DNA of 64,000 nucleotides from Siphonodentalium dalli (lineage: Eukaryota; Mollusca; Scaphopoda; Gadilida; Siphonodentaliidae), in contig CP136062.1 in NCBI GenBank assembly GCA_032622095.1, positions 198,717,887 to 198,781,886 of the forward strand, in the 5' to 3' direction. This document shows, in pieces, positions 35,837 to 46,406 of this stretch (positions within the stretch are counted from its first letter, which is position 1; every line of letters begins with the position of its first letter). A model generated the notes under the pieces. The model worked only from the letters and a program-made list of their open reading frames with translations. It had not been told where the DNA came from and ran no database searches. The translations under genes and the position numbers were made by a program.

Positions 35837-35977
35837 CTGTATCAATGCGATAAATGGGCGTTGAAGATGCTTCGATACAGCATGCTAAACTATCCGAATA
35901 GCATAGCGGCCACCTTCCGATCTCTTTCTGGTTATCCCCACATGTGTCAGCACATGTTCCATTTGAAATGCTGCATA
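35837..35977 (-). CDS. SPH1 exon: six-cysteine defensin/clip-like module 1
   Basis: Exon of 141 bp, again phase 1 at both ends (acceptor cttttttcag, donor gtaatt). The cysteine spacing is C-x6-C-x3-C-x12-C-x6-CC (SISNGTCADTC, then WPLC, SLACC). It is a paralogue in layout of the module at 32.9 kb, with little identity outside the cysteines, so the duplication is old. A splice to the next module creates an in-frame join at ...IDTG-C. The Polinton-type mini-element at 36.2 kb sits only 266 bp upstream of this exon. Confidence 0.65.
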
Positions 35978-36243
35978 CTGAAAAAAGATACAAGGCATCG
36001 CAACATATATATCTATAGGGCAGGAATATACAGAACACAACGCGCACCTTAATCGAGAATCTTTTATCGAATGAGTTGCGGACTGCGCAAGGATATATTT
36101 CTCGAAAGTGAAGGAGCTTAAGTAAAATGAGATATGAACACAGGTGATGACGACGATGGTGATGGTTGTTTGGAAACCAATTGTAAAGCCCGATTTGATC
36201 TGAGAGCGAAATCCGCATGCATGGCCATTAGAAAACTTCATAA

Positions 36244-36495
36244 AGTAGTATGGAACTCCCCTTTATCACGAAACTTTGCATACATGTATGTTATGTGTAT
36301 GTATGCGCATGCGCGAATAAATTAGCCCAATGCATGTGCATGTATTTATATGCATGTTATTGATTATGGACGAATATGTGCGTGTATGTGGGCATGTTTA
36401 CATGCTATATGTGCATGTCGTCGATATGCATGTTAAGGTGGTTATGATAGTATGGTTGTACTAATGTGGTTGCGACTGGGGATTTTCGTTATCAG
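36244..36495 (+). repeat. Left terminal inverted repeat of the mini-element
   Basis: 252 bp, 3 mismatches to the right copy. It contains many ATGCAT/TGCATG words and a GCGCATGCGC palindrome (36305-36314). Confidence 0.9.
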
Positions 36496-36597
36496 GGACG
36501 TGAACGCGTGTTCGCGCTTGTATGTACACGATGTGGATGTTGGGGAGGATGGATCTGTTTCTAGGATAGGTGGGCGATATATTCTTACCTTTTTTAT

Positions 36598-36930
36598 TTA
36601 TAAGTTCATTATTCCCTTGTAATGTCTGAATTTCCTTTCCAGACAGAGCTGGCATTTTGACCCGCCGCATGCTAAACAGAATGCGCGTGGAGGCGGAATG
36701 TCGAATATTTGTTTTAATGCGGCTGGCATCCCATTTCCCCACGAGTCCATGTGCTGTAAAACCCCGAATAGTGCTCGCTCTTGTAGGCTTGGAGGATTTT
36801 TTTTTTCACTTATTATTTTATTGTTTGCCACCACTTTGGCTAAATCGTCCGATGATGAGCGTAAATCGAAGAATGCGTCTATTACGAGGTTTTCTCTTAT
36901 TTGCTCGTCGGTTAATTTTCTGCCGACCAT
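36598..36930 (-). CDS. Small mini-element gene, unknown, Cys-rich end
   Basis: A 110-codon minus-strand frame starting MVGRKLTDEQIRENLVIDAF and ending with FCLACGGSKCQLCLERKF, a possible C-x2-C...C-x2-C zinc-binding ribbon. It is intact, in contrast to the capsid-like gene upstream on the same strand. No family recognised. The charged N-terminal half looks helical. It could be the C-terminal remnant of a larger gene. Confidence 0.4.
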   Translation of the reverse strand: MVGRKLTDEQIRENLVIDAFFDLRSSSDDLAKVVANNKIISEKKNPPSLQERALFGVLQHMDSWGNGMPAALKQIFDIPPPRAFCLACGGSKCQLCLERKFRHYKGIMNL

Positions 36931-37367
36931 GTTGTAAAACCTTTAAAAAAAAGAAATTCCAACAATCTTTGTACATGTATGTTATAGGCCCTATATAGCA
37001 CTAAATCTGAAGTGCAGTGTTGTTGCTGCGTTTAATATCGTATGTTACGTTGCTGGTTCGATGGCGGAGTGTGGGATCGATTGGGTATATGGTATAGGGG
37101 TCCGGAGCATCTCAAATATCCACCAGGAACTGGAATTTTCCTAGCAATCACGTCAACCGGACGTGGTAAGGTAAGATATATCTCGGCATGTTAGTGGTTT
37201 ATGCCCTCGCACTTGTGTGCCCCCGAGTGTTCAGGACGTGGTGATGCGTGATTAGGGGAGGGTGATATATATTTTTTTACCTATTGGCATAATCCTTATA
37301 TTTTCGTGTTAAAAGGGGGGCAGTTCGTCGAAGGGAAAATATGAATAACAAAACGAATTTAGTATAA

Positions 37368-38600
37368 TTATTTATTGATTAGCAACGAAACATTTTTTTC
37401 CTTGTCGATGGTGAGATATCCTGGAAATATGCCATACAATAACACTATTATTGTGTCATCCAATGCTGCAGAGAATTTCAAGTCGAGTTGAGTTAGACCT
37501 TTATTTGCGCCAGTCCCGATTTCTCTGTCCGGGGTAATGCAGAAAATCGCGTATCCTTTCTCAAATTCGTCCCTGTTGATAGTCGCATCGGGAAATGCAC
37601 GAACCAAATTGTTGTATGCTTCTAGGTAATCTTTGGAGTCGAAGTTCATACTCAGTGGCTTTGATGGTACTGATATTCCATCTACGCTAAAAACTAGTTG
37701 ACTGCAATTGTTTCCCTCGAAATTAAATCCCTTTAGAGTGTAGTCTCCGTTAAATGCTTTTGCATTCACCATGGTGATAATAACTCTTTGAGGAATGTCT
37801 CCTTGAAAAATGTCGGTAGTGGAAAAGTTAAAAGAACCACTTGGCACAGAACAAGTTTTCATCGAAGATTTGTGATAATAGTACAAGACATCGTACTTTG
37901 AAATTTCTCTTTCTATCTTTCTTCGTGTATCGTCGGTTTGTTTGACGAAAAAAACTGAGTATGTGGCTTTTAAAATCTTGACTTTGTATTTAGGATTCGT
38001 CTCTGCGCTCATCAGAGAAAATGGGCTCTTGCTGGTCGTCAATGTTATTCTTGTGGTACTCCATCCAAAATGTATCTGTCCTGCTGGCACAATTCGTGCT
38101 GTAGTGGGCCATAAACTGTTGTTTCAAAGTCTTCAAAGGCATCCATCCTCCCATAAACAGCCGCATTGCTCCGTTCTATAGAAGGGTCATTCATGTATAC
38201 TCACTATCATCTTTCTGGAACAATTCCTGCGACAAAGCATTTTCTGTTTATTCTCATTTGAGTTTAATAAAATATCTAGATATGCCTTGTAAGGGTATAT
38301 AGGTCCTGGTATGGTAGTTTGTTGCAATTCTATATTCACTGTACTGAATATAGAATGTAGTGGTACATTAACTACGCCCACATCGGGAACAGTTGTACTC
38401 GCAGGCGTATTGCTGGTTGCAGCCACGGTAGTTGCTTTAAGCTTTGTCCCATCTTCGTCCGTCAGAGAAATCTTTAGTTTTAGTACGCTGTCTTTCAAAC
38501 TGATAAAATCGTTTGACGTTGCTGGAATGTAGAATTCCAAAGACGAGTTTCCCGATATATGAGTTATGGTGTTGTAGTCCGTCCATTGTTTAGAGATGTA
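37368..38600 (-). pseudogene. F54H12.2-like capsid-type gene, broken
   Basis: Two minus-strand frames (38540-38187, 37368-38090) plus short pieces between them and upstream belong to one gene of about 400 codons. Landmarks in order: SSLEFYIPATSNDFISL, NVPLHSIFSTVNIEL, PYKAYLDILLN, AVYGRMDAFEDF (in a third frame), SKPFSLM-type segment, PQRVIITMVNAKAFNGDY, VPSKPLSMNF, and a C-terminal YLTIDKEKNVSLL. These match an invertebrate family typified by C. elegans F54H12.2, whose members are associated with virus-like elements; a jelly-roll major capsid role is inference. At least three frameshifts (near 38240, 38190 and 38065) and probably one upstream of 38540 break it. Confidence 0.6.
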
Positions 38601-38643
38601 ATCGTTTCTCTATTCTCGTTGAATGTAGGTAAAACTTCCATCG

Positions 38644-38754
38644 CTAGTTAAACATGTCTTTTTTCTTCTGTATCCTTTTACCTTTTTTGATCAGTTTTTT
38701 AATTGTTTTTTTCTTAATGTTCCTTATGCCTTTAATGTTCTTGGAAATCTATGC
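38644..38754 (-). pseudogene. Lysine-rich C-terminal remnant
   Basis: A stretch of about 36 codons ending in TAG reads ...IKKKTIKKLIKKGKRIQKKK and stops just upstream of the capsid-like gene. No start is in frame; a TAG precedes it. It could be the tail of a small basic core-type protein, or chance in A-rich DNA. Confidence 0.25.
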
Positions 38755-38844
38755 AGATAGGGGCAAATAAGTTCTTTGTTTGACGTCGAAATAGTACTTA
38801 GTTCCCACCATTTTCCAACAGTAATGTGCAGTAAACTGAGTCTA

Positions 38845-39096
38845 CTGATAACGAAAATCCCCAGTCGCAACCACATTAGTACAACCATACTGTCATAACC
38901 ACCTTAACATGCATATCGACGACATGCACATATAGCATGAAAACATGCCCACATACACGCACATATTCGTCCATAATCAATAACATGCATATAAATACAT
39001 GCACATGCATTGGGCTAATTTATTCGCGCATGCGCATACATACACATAACATACATGTGTGCAAAGTTTCGTGATAAAGGGGAGTTCCATACTACT
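38845..39096 (-). repeat. Right terminal inverted repeat of the mini-element
   Basis: Inverted copy of 36244-36495, ending CCATACTACT next to TCATAA. Confidence 0.9.
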
Positions 39097-39170
39097 TCAT
39101 AAAAGTACATAAGGCCCGAGTTTTGACTGAATACCGAACGAAAATATTTAAAGATGGATTATCTATTTAA

Positions 39171-39747
39171 AGGGGTACTGTACGTCATTTTCATTAAATT
39201 TCCGGTGACATCAACGATCTAATATCGATACTATATAGAAACATAAGTAATTTGAGTCGAAGATGTATTCTGTAAACGCTCAGGTTAATAGGCTATCTTA
39301 AAATTTAATAATTTAAAAGTTAAATTTGATATAAATTGAATTTATGACTGGAGCCATAAAATGGCGTCAATTAAATTACGAATTTCCGTAATCAAATCAA
39401 GTAATTGAGGGATACTGGATTGTTAAACCGATCGCACACACGATCTCTTAAAATATTATGATAATACGGGGAGAACACTCAAGCCACTGACTAGCGACGA
39501 TACAATAACTTAATTGATTATTTGGGACTAGTATGCATATAATATAACTTTTATTTGATTCATTTGGTTGAAAACTGTACAAAAATTACTCGACAACGAC
39601 AATTTGTATTTTTGCATTCCGGTAAATTTGTCACCCGTAACACTACTTCGTACTCAACAGACTTTCAAATAATGAAAGAATTGTTACCTTATTCTCCGAC
39701 TCGGAGACTATAAAAACCAACAACAACATTTGGCGTACAGTACCCCT
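39171..39747. mobile_element. TTAA MITE, 577 bp
   Basis: Ends AGGGGTACTGTACG and complement (14 bp), flanked by TTAA (39167-39170, 39748-39751). The interior is AT-rich and non-coding. Similar in layout to the AGGTACTC family but with different ends. Confidence 0.7.
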
Positions 39748-39751
39748 TTAA

Positions 39752-40101
39752 ATAACACATTTTAGATAGTTTCATGGGTATAAAATAATACGTTTTATTA
39801 CCACTTTAGAGTGCGTTCTCTGGTAGATTAACAGTATTTTACCCGCACGATAAGATTCCATAATTTTTTAGGCGAAGATGTACGAAAGCGGGCGGCTGCA
39901 TGCATGCGTTAATGAAGCTTTGTTTTCATTAACGCACACGGCAGCTTCCGGTTAAGTCCCTGATCACGTGATCACACGAGGACGCGGAGTTGTATTAATA
40001 GTATAATAACAGGATTAACATCGGCGCCATGGTTTACAAGAAAACTAAGATGCATGCATCAGGTCGGCCGTGAACTATCTACCATAGAATTGTTGTAGCT
40101 A
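39752..40101. other. SPH1 intron, short palindrome only
   Basis: A small hairpin (GCGTTAATGAA...TTCATTAACGC, about 39906-39934) is the only structure noticed. Confidence 0.3.
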
Positions 40102-40471
40102 TCGATTATACATTTTGAAACACCTGTCTGTATGTATGTATGTGTGTATGCATGTGTGTATGTGTTATAGACTCGAACACTGCTCGAATTTGGTATTTAA
40201 CGTGTCAACTTGACCTCGCTCATAGGCATGTTTCTGGACCTTGACCGATCCGACTAAAAATTTGTGTGTAGGACTACTTCGATCCCGGGAGCAATATGGA
40301 CGGGTCCAATTTCACGTGGGACCATGTTCTCGAACGTACTGATATAGGCATGTTTCTGGACCAATTGAACAATAGTTTGGCCAGACGCTGTATATACTGG
40401 GTACTGTCCAGATGGAGGCGATCACAAACAAATCCCTAACTAGCCCGAACGAAGTCGAGTACATCAGCTAG
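40102..40471 (+). mobile_element. Helitron-like element, non-autonomous
   Basis: Starts TC after A and ends CTAG before T. A GCCCGAACGAAGTCGAG near-hairpin lies about 12 bp from the 3' end. Internal blocks (gactcgaa-actgctcga, atttcacgtg, ggcatgtttctggacc, gacgctgtat, ggaggcgatcac) recur in the copies at 48.1, 58.6 and 62.3 kb. These are the end rules of Helitrons; no Rep/helicase gene. Confidence 0.7.
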
Positions 40472-40971
40472 TCTAATATATATTTTTGACATTTGTCTGT
40501 CTGTTTGTCTGTTAGCTATGGCCGGGAAAACTGCCTGACAGATTTGACGAAATTTGATACCTAGGGGAAATTATTTCCAGGGAGTATTTTGGACGGGTCA
40601 AATGTTGATCCCGACCTGACTTTGACATTCAAAAAGATCAATTCAAGGTCAAATCTGGTAAAACGGAAGTATTTCAACGAAATTTGATACCTACTGTTAC
40701 TTTTGTCCCAGGAGTGTTTCGGGTGGGTCAAATCATGACCCTGACCTGATCTTGACATTCAAAATTGTCAATTCAAGGTCAAATCGGGTAAAGCCGGGCG
40801 GATTTCGACGGGTACTTTTGTCGTGACTTTTGTCCGGGGAGTGTTTTGGACGGGTCAAATCGTGACCCCGACATGACCTTCACCTTTAAAATAGTCAATT
40901 CAAGGTTAAATCGCGCAATTCTCCGAAAATCAGAGGGGAACATCCCGGACGAAATCGGGTCCACCAGCTAC
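40472..40971 (+). mobile_element. Second Helitron-like element, abutting the first
   Basis: Begins TCTAATATATATTTT directly at the CTAG end of the previous copy and ends with a CCCGGACGAAATCGGG hairpin followed by ccaccAGCTAC. Inside, a ~140-bp unit (gacgaaatttgatacct, ttgtccc-ggagtgtttt, ggtcaaatc) repeats three times. Confidence 0.6.
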
Positions 40972-42510
40972 TATTATATATTTCTAGATTTAGTTACAAA
41001 CTAAATACCTGTATATTGTACAAAGAAATGTTTGACAAATATATCTGTATTAGCATGCGGGTCATTAAAATAGATACGACGAACAAAAAATTGAAGGGTG
41101 CATGTATCAGGTAAATTTTTATATTTCAAATGATGACAGGAATGCGGAAAGTTGAAGTACCTACGTAATACTGGCTATCCGCATGAAGAGATATACATGT
41201 ATATAAAAACCAAAATAGAAGATGACTGCTGGCGACAATGTTTTCCAAAAAAAATTCAAAGCATTCGATAGCTCCCATCTAGTTGTCAGCCCGAAGATCA
41301 ATATGAAGTTTGGTGACTATCAGATGAGGGATATGTCTGTACAGTTGCTGAACAATTCAGTCATGCAAAAGAAGATCAAAGAGTAAGATACCAAATTGCT
41401 GCCTGTGGTAATGTTTTTTAACGAAATTCGGGAAAATTAGATTACTCTCACGCTGGTTATCCAGAAGATTATTGTGGAATCTGGTGACGATCGGACAAGG
41501 GGTGTCGTCTGTAGGATCAACCAAATTATTTAGCCATAAAAATAGTAAAATTGAAGATCACCGCTGGCAGTGATGTCTTCACAAGGACAGTTTGAGAACA
41601 AAATATGGCTCACATCTAGCGGTGACCCAAAATATCCACATGAGAAAAAGTTCTCCAATAAAAGCTGGCTGCAGGGTGCGCCAATTGATTCAAATTCGAA
41701 ATTTAGCAGGGTGTACTGCTTGTGGCCATGTTTTCCCCGCAAATTTGATAGACTGATGGACAAAACCACTGAATCCGTTGAATCAATATACATGTATACA
41801 TGGATTAATTTATATGCATTGTTATACACAGTACTGGTATATAAAGGTACTGAAAATAACTATATTACTAGTATACATAAAATAAACCATATATCATGGC
41901 TATGGGTTCAATACAGCTGAGAACTTGGTGTGAATTAAAGAGTGGTGGTTTCTCAAGCATATCTAACCCTCCACGTTAGGAACATGCCATTACATGTCAT
42001 AAGTATAATCTAGCTTGAGAACAGAAGTGATCCATAAAACCCCCCTTAATTCAACCAGGTCCTCGCGCGATGTATGGTCGATCACATGATGATCTAGGGG
42101 GGATTAGAATTGTTGTATAAAAACAACACTGCGTGTAAATATAAAATAAAATAGTGCTACATCTTATTACAGATTATTGCCATATATAATCAGTGATTAT
42201 ACAGACAGTCTGACAAAATAAAGTTTCAGTGACACTCTATCCGAAGAGGGGAATAATTTCATCTGTTACAGTCAATGGAGCAATTATGAATCTGGAAAGG
42301 TGAAATTTCTAAGTAATACTAGATATCGACATAACGCGATAACATATAACGTAAATGCAATATGGCCGCTGGCGACCATTTTTTCCTATGAAATTAAAAA
42401 CATATTTGATGGCTCTCATCTGATAGATCAATATCAAGATAAATATGAAGTTTGGTGATGATCGGATGAGTGAAGTGGACTGTGGTCTGTGCTAAACGGT
42501 TTGGTAATGC
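40972..42510. other. SPH1 intron with scattered ~170-bp repeat
   Basis: Blocks with gctggcgacaatgtttt, attcgatagctcccatct and atatgaagtttggtgac recur near 41230, 41400, 41570 and 42365, strongly diverged. No gene recognised. Confidence 0.35.
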
Positions 42511-42830
42511 TTAAAAAGATTCTTACCTTAATATTTTTATGTTCACTTTATAAACTTCACTGAGTCATCTTTGTCATGTATTGAGTTTGATATCTTTTGT
42601 TAACAGTTTATAAATTATGTATGTCTCATGTTTGTTATTTTAATTTATGTGTTTATTATCATTAAATAAAGTTGCATTCCTTGAAAAGATTCTTACCTCA
42701 ATGTTTTTATGTTCACTTTATTATAAACTCCACTCAGTCATCTTTGTCATGTATTGAATTTGATATCTTTTGTTAACAGTTTATAAATTATGTATGTCTC
42801 GTGATTATATTATATACACTTTATAGTGTG
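42511..42830. repeat. Direct duplication, period about 170 bp
   Basis: aaaagattcttacct... at 42515 is repeated at 42684 with high similarity through ttgttaacagtttataaatt. Confidence 0.7.
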
Positions 42831-43692
42831 TTTTCAGAACGAAAAAAAAAATGAATAAAATCAACAAATTTGTAAATTTAAAAACAATTCAAACGTTGTT
42901 GTATTCCATGTCCCAGCCCGGACATATACACCAAATTTCAATAACATTCATTGGGAAACAACGGACAAAACGCTATATAACACCCGTATACATATTTTAT
43001 TCCGAGCCAGCCTCACCCTCGGGTACATGTTATAGTAGGTACCGAATTGACACACGTCGACTGGGGCGAGTTGGCCCTGGGGCGATTAGGCCGATTCCGA
43101 CACCTTCTATAATTTACCGTATGTATCCGTTTACGCGTAGTTTACTTTAGAAAGTTCCGCAATTAATACCGTAAATAGAGCGACCATATTTGACAGAGAA
43201 TGCCTCTGTTATTGATTATCAAGTTGCTATGCATTAAAAACGACAAATTCACATGCTCGTTCAAGCGCAGTAGTCTATTTTCCCCATGTCAAAGGACATC
43301 CACAAATACTAAATAACGCTAACCTACTGCCAAATGTTTTACACGACAACTGTTAACATATTTGGGCTGAATTCATCTGACGCGGTATTATTCCTCAAAA
43401 TAAACAACAAAACCACCGTTACTTGGAAATGTAGTTTGGGCTAACATTTACATAAATCCTCCACATCATTTATTCGACACACACGTCAGATGAAAAACAG
43501 ACATGAAGTAACCGGCCAAATTGGCCGAAATTATCGGCCCTCCAGATTAATCATTCCTGTCTGGCCGTTAATAAACCACAACGCCCTAAAATCATGTTAT
43601 TGGTATATTATAGTTGGAAATCGCTGCCCGGAAACGATTCTATCATGCAATTATACTATTGATTATATTTCGATATTATTTTATTCAATTAA
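42831..43692. other. SPH1 intron, nothing recognised
   Basis: An open frame at 42851-43150 lacks any signature. No element ends seen. Confidence 0.3.
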
Positions 43693-44005
43693 AGGTACTC
43701 AATCCGATTAGGCACCCCTCAATTACTATTTATTTGGCTTCGGGGGTAAACAAGATTTGATTCGAGTCTATCGTATCTATCTAATATTGAGTGCGAATCA
43801 AGTGGATAAGACCTAGAGTGTACCATATGCTTATTTCCAATGATTAATGTAACTGAAAATAAAAAAGAAAAAGAAAAAAAGGCAAATAAAAAAAGACGGT
43901 CGTGAATATCAGGAACCATTATTGAACGTCAAAGATATTTTATACGAAAAAAATTAGAAATAAAATCAATATTAATTGATAGACGCGTTTCTGGACAGGG
44001 ATCTT
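43693..44005. repeat. Truncated AGGTACTCAATCC MITE
   Basis: Starts AGGTACTCAATCCGATTAGG after TTAA (43689-43692), followed by the ggcttcgggggtaaa block of this family. The second end is missing. Confidence 0.5.
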
Positions 44006-46339
44006 CGATTCACATTTATTATTTCATACCCAGAAAACAATATAAATCATGTTGCGGAAGAGATAATCCACCTAAAATTATCTGCGGAATACATGTTACC
44101 AATTTATACAAAATTTGCCAATAGTATATATACTTGACTCTGGATACTATCCATCTTATTGCGAAATTGGCATGATACAGCCAATCTATATAAAAAAATC
44201 GGACGATGTCATGGATGTTCATCAGATTGATTCATATTGAGGCATAACGCTTTTGATCTATCTGTGTAAATTTTCACATCTAAATCTTGATTACAAGGTT
44301 TACCTCTGTTTCTGATAATAATGAAATCATAAGCAAGTTCAAACTGATTTCAGGAAAGCGCACTCCACAATTGACAACATCTTTATACTGCAAATCATTA
44401 ACAATTTATATTTATCAAATGAAATTAAACTGTATTGTGACTTCGTTAATTCCCAAAAGGCAATTGGCACGGTGTATAGTGGCGCGTCATGCATGGTTGA
44501 AGATGTTAGATTGTGGAATTAACGGCAAGATCGTTAAAGGCACGAATTGCCTTCGCGATGGATATTGCTGCTAAAACAGTCGCATCCGTTAAAACCGCCA
44601 TAAACCAGGGGGGGGGGGGTCTGCAAAAAAATCCGTATATAGGGCCGGGGTGGTCCAGAGGCCGAAAAAATCGTGCTTGTAAATATTTTCCAAAATGTTT
44701 TTTTTTTCAAACAATTTACAAGTACTGACCATGTAATGTTGTTTGTAAGCATGTTAGTACCATGCTTGTTTGTATAGGGCAGCTATAGTGACTATTTAGC
44801 CTCAGATTTAGCATCATTCTGGATTTCACAGGATCCCGGCCCACTTCACAGTGGACCACCGTAATAGCGTTCAGGAAACTTATGATCAACTGAAGAAATA
44901 TTTAGTCGAACAGGGCCCATAACTCTGGTAGGCATTGATTGTCACAACCCGTGATATTGTGCATATTCGTTCCCCATTTCTGGTCCGTCACCATGCCATA
45001 GGGCATCAAAATATGACAACCGACTCTTGAGTTATAATGCAAAATGTTTGTACGGGCGGATGCACGGACGGCTCGAGACGTCAACAGTTGAACTATATAC
45101 CCGCCGACTAATATCGGTGGGTATAATAACCATATATCTATGTGTATACCTAACCAAAAACACTTCCCCTCCTCCACCGACCCCGGTGGATAAGACTAAA
45201 GAGTTCTTTGGTCATGCAAAAATAATTGTGGAACCCCTGACCTGTTTAACACTATTTACACTGGCCAGTGTTCTCTGTCAGACACAACACACTCGATATA
45301 ATAAGGCTATAATGGGGTCTGGGGCGATTTGTGACATATAGTGTACCTTCACAATGCTTTATTATTGTTGTTAGATACTGAAAACACCTGGAAACACCTG
45401 GAAATACAGTTTATTTTTCATTTTTCTGATCTGTGTTTACCAATTAAGCATGTTATTGCTTGAATCTTAATGGTACACAGCAAGAGTTTGCACAAAAAAG
45501 GATTGTGGAATGGGATTGAAAGGCAGTTAACACAGTTATTGAAAAACGGTTAAAAACAACCTCTGAAATTTTGATTAAAACATGAGAAAGGGGGGGGGTG
45601 GGTCCCCAAAATTTTGGAGGATTTTTTTTTTTTTTGCACAAATGGGGTGGTGGGTCACTCGGGGTTGGAAAAAAACTTTTTGGGCCCTATATGTGCAATT
45701 TTTTTCAGACCCCCTCCCCCCGCATAAACAGAATATTAAAATATAGACAGATTTTGTTCTAATACCAATCATAAATATCCCATAAATATCATGTTATTGT
45801 ACCTTACGCCGTGTTAATAAACACAAGCCATATTAATATGTTACAGTACATTACGCACATAGTGTGTGATAAGCAAAGAACTCAACATCGGCTGCCAACA
45901 CGTTAATATACCGGTATAGCACTCGCGGGTTATCAATTCAATGTTTATTGCGAAATCGATTCACATCAGTCGCCTAAATCATGCAATCTCGAGCTATGAC
46001 GTTCGCCTGCAGTGAAATAAATTTCTAAGGAATATGTTATGACTAAGAAATATATTACCTGCGTTGTTTGTTCAATGTTATAAAGTTCCCCGACAGAACA
46101 GGTCAGAACAACAAAATGTTCCCTATAGTTTTGAACGGGTGTTATATGATATTTACGGGCGTATCCAGAGTAGAGATTAATGACATGATATGTGACTATC
46201 TATTTTTTACCATCCTCTGTTTAACTTAATTTACTTTCAATTTTCGAACGAGGAACAACAAACAGCCAAGCGAATGTTCAGAAAATATGTCCAATTCAAC
46301 TTCCAAAATATACTTCAACCATTATAATTGCATACTCAC
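44006..46339. other. SPH1 intron with G/C-homopolymer repeat blocks
   Basis: Two G-tract blocks (about 44605-44730 and 45590-45730) share gaaaaaat, ttttccaaaa and gggtggtggg-type words with blocks inside the fold-back element at 10.1 and 11.5 kb, so they are one dispersed family. 44450-44610 resembles 49680-49790 (cgcatccgttaaaaccgcc-type block). No gene recognised. Confidence 0.35.
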
Positions 46340-46406
46340 GGATATTCTGATAGCTTATGACTCCTGTAATAAAAGCCGGAAAGAAGGCTGTGGCAGTTAG
46401 AACCAT
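46340..46406 (-). CDS. SPH1 candidate first coding exon (signal peptide)
   Basis: An ATG in a good context (accaacATGG) opens a 22-codon run beginning MVLTATAFFPAFITGVIS, a short hydrophobic stretch with small residues near its end, like a secretory signal peptide. It leaves in phase 1 through a consensus donor (C|gtgagt). That is the phase needed to join the six-cysteine exon at 35977. A TGA lies upstream in the same frame. No other exon is visible in the 10 kb between. The sequence alone cannot prove that this exon belongs to SPH1. Confidence 0.42.

Larger units (their letters stand above)
36244..39096. mobile_element. Polinton-type mini-element with capsid-like gene
   Basis: A 2853-bp element with 252-bp terminal inverted repeats (36244-36495, 38845-39096) that differ at only three positions. 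They start AGTAGTATGGAACTCCCC. An exact 6-bp duplication TCATAA flanks it (36238-36243, 39097-39102). Termini in AGT...ACT, long inverted repeats and 6-bp duplications are the hallmarks of Polintons. It is far smaller than the usual 15-20 kb and has no integrase or polymerase. On the minus strand it holds a broken F54H12.2-like capsid-type gene and a small zinc-ribbon-like frame. It lies in an SPH1 intron, 266 bp from an exon. Confidence 0.85.
1648..46406 (-). other. SPH1 gene locus (eight-exon serine protease homolog)
   Basis: I infer one minus-strand gene of about 45 kb with eight coding exons: 46406-46340, 35977-35837, 32985-32854, 18144-17961, 15547-15408, 15008-14865, 12844-12726 and 1797-1648. 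Every junction has GT and AG borders, and the phases join without conflict (1,1,1,2,1,1,0). The product would be about 358 residues: signal peptide, two six-cysteine modules, a short linker with a cysteine, then a chymotrypsin-fold (S1) domain. The paired cysteines of the S1 fold can be traced across exons. His57 (TVGHC) and Asp102 (FDIGLL) are present, but the catalytic serine is Asp. The family parallel is the secreted clip-domain serine protease homologs of arthropods, which act as cofactors in immune cascades; that role here is inference. Coding sequence is about 1.1 kb of the locus; the introns are filled with transposons. Linkage of the signal-peptide exon is the least certain step. Confidence 0.7.

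Noticed and set aside
44287-44574. Plus-strand frame ending GTNCLRDGYCC as a third defensin-like peptide
   Set aside because: The cysteine spacing does not match the other modules, there is no splice-site support, it is on the opposite strand, and the block is shared with 49680-49790, so it is a dispersed repeat.
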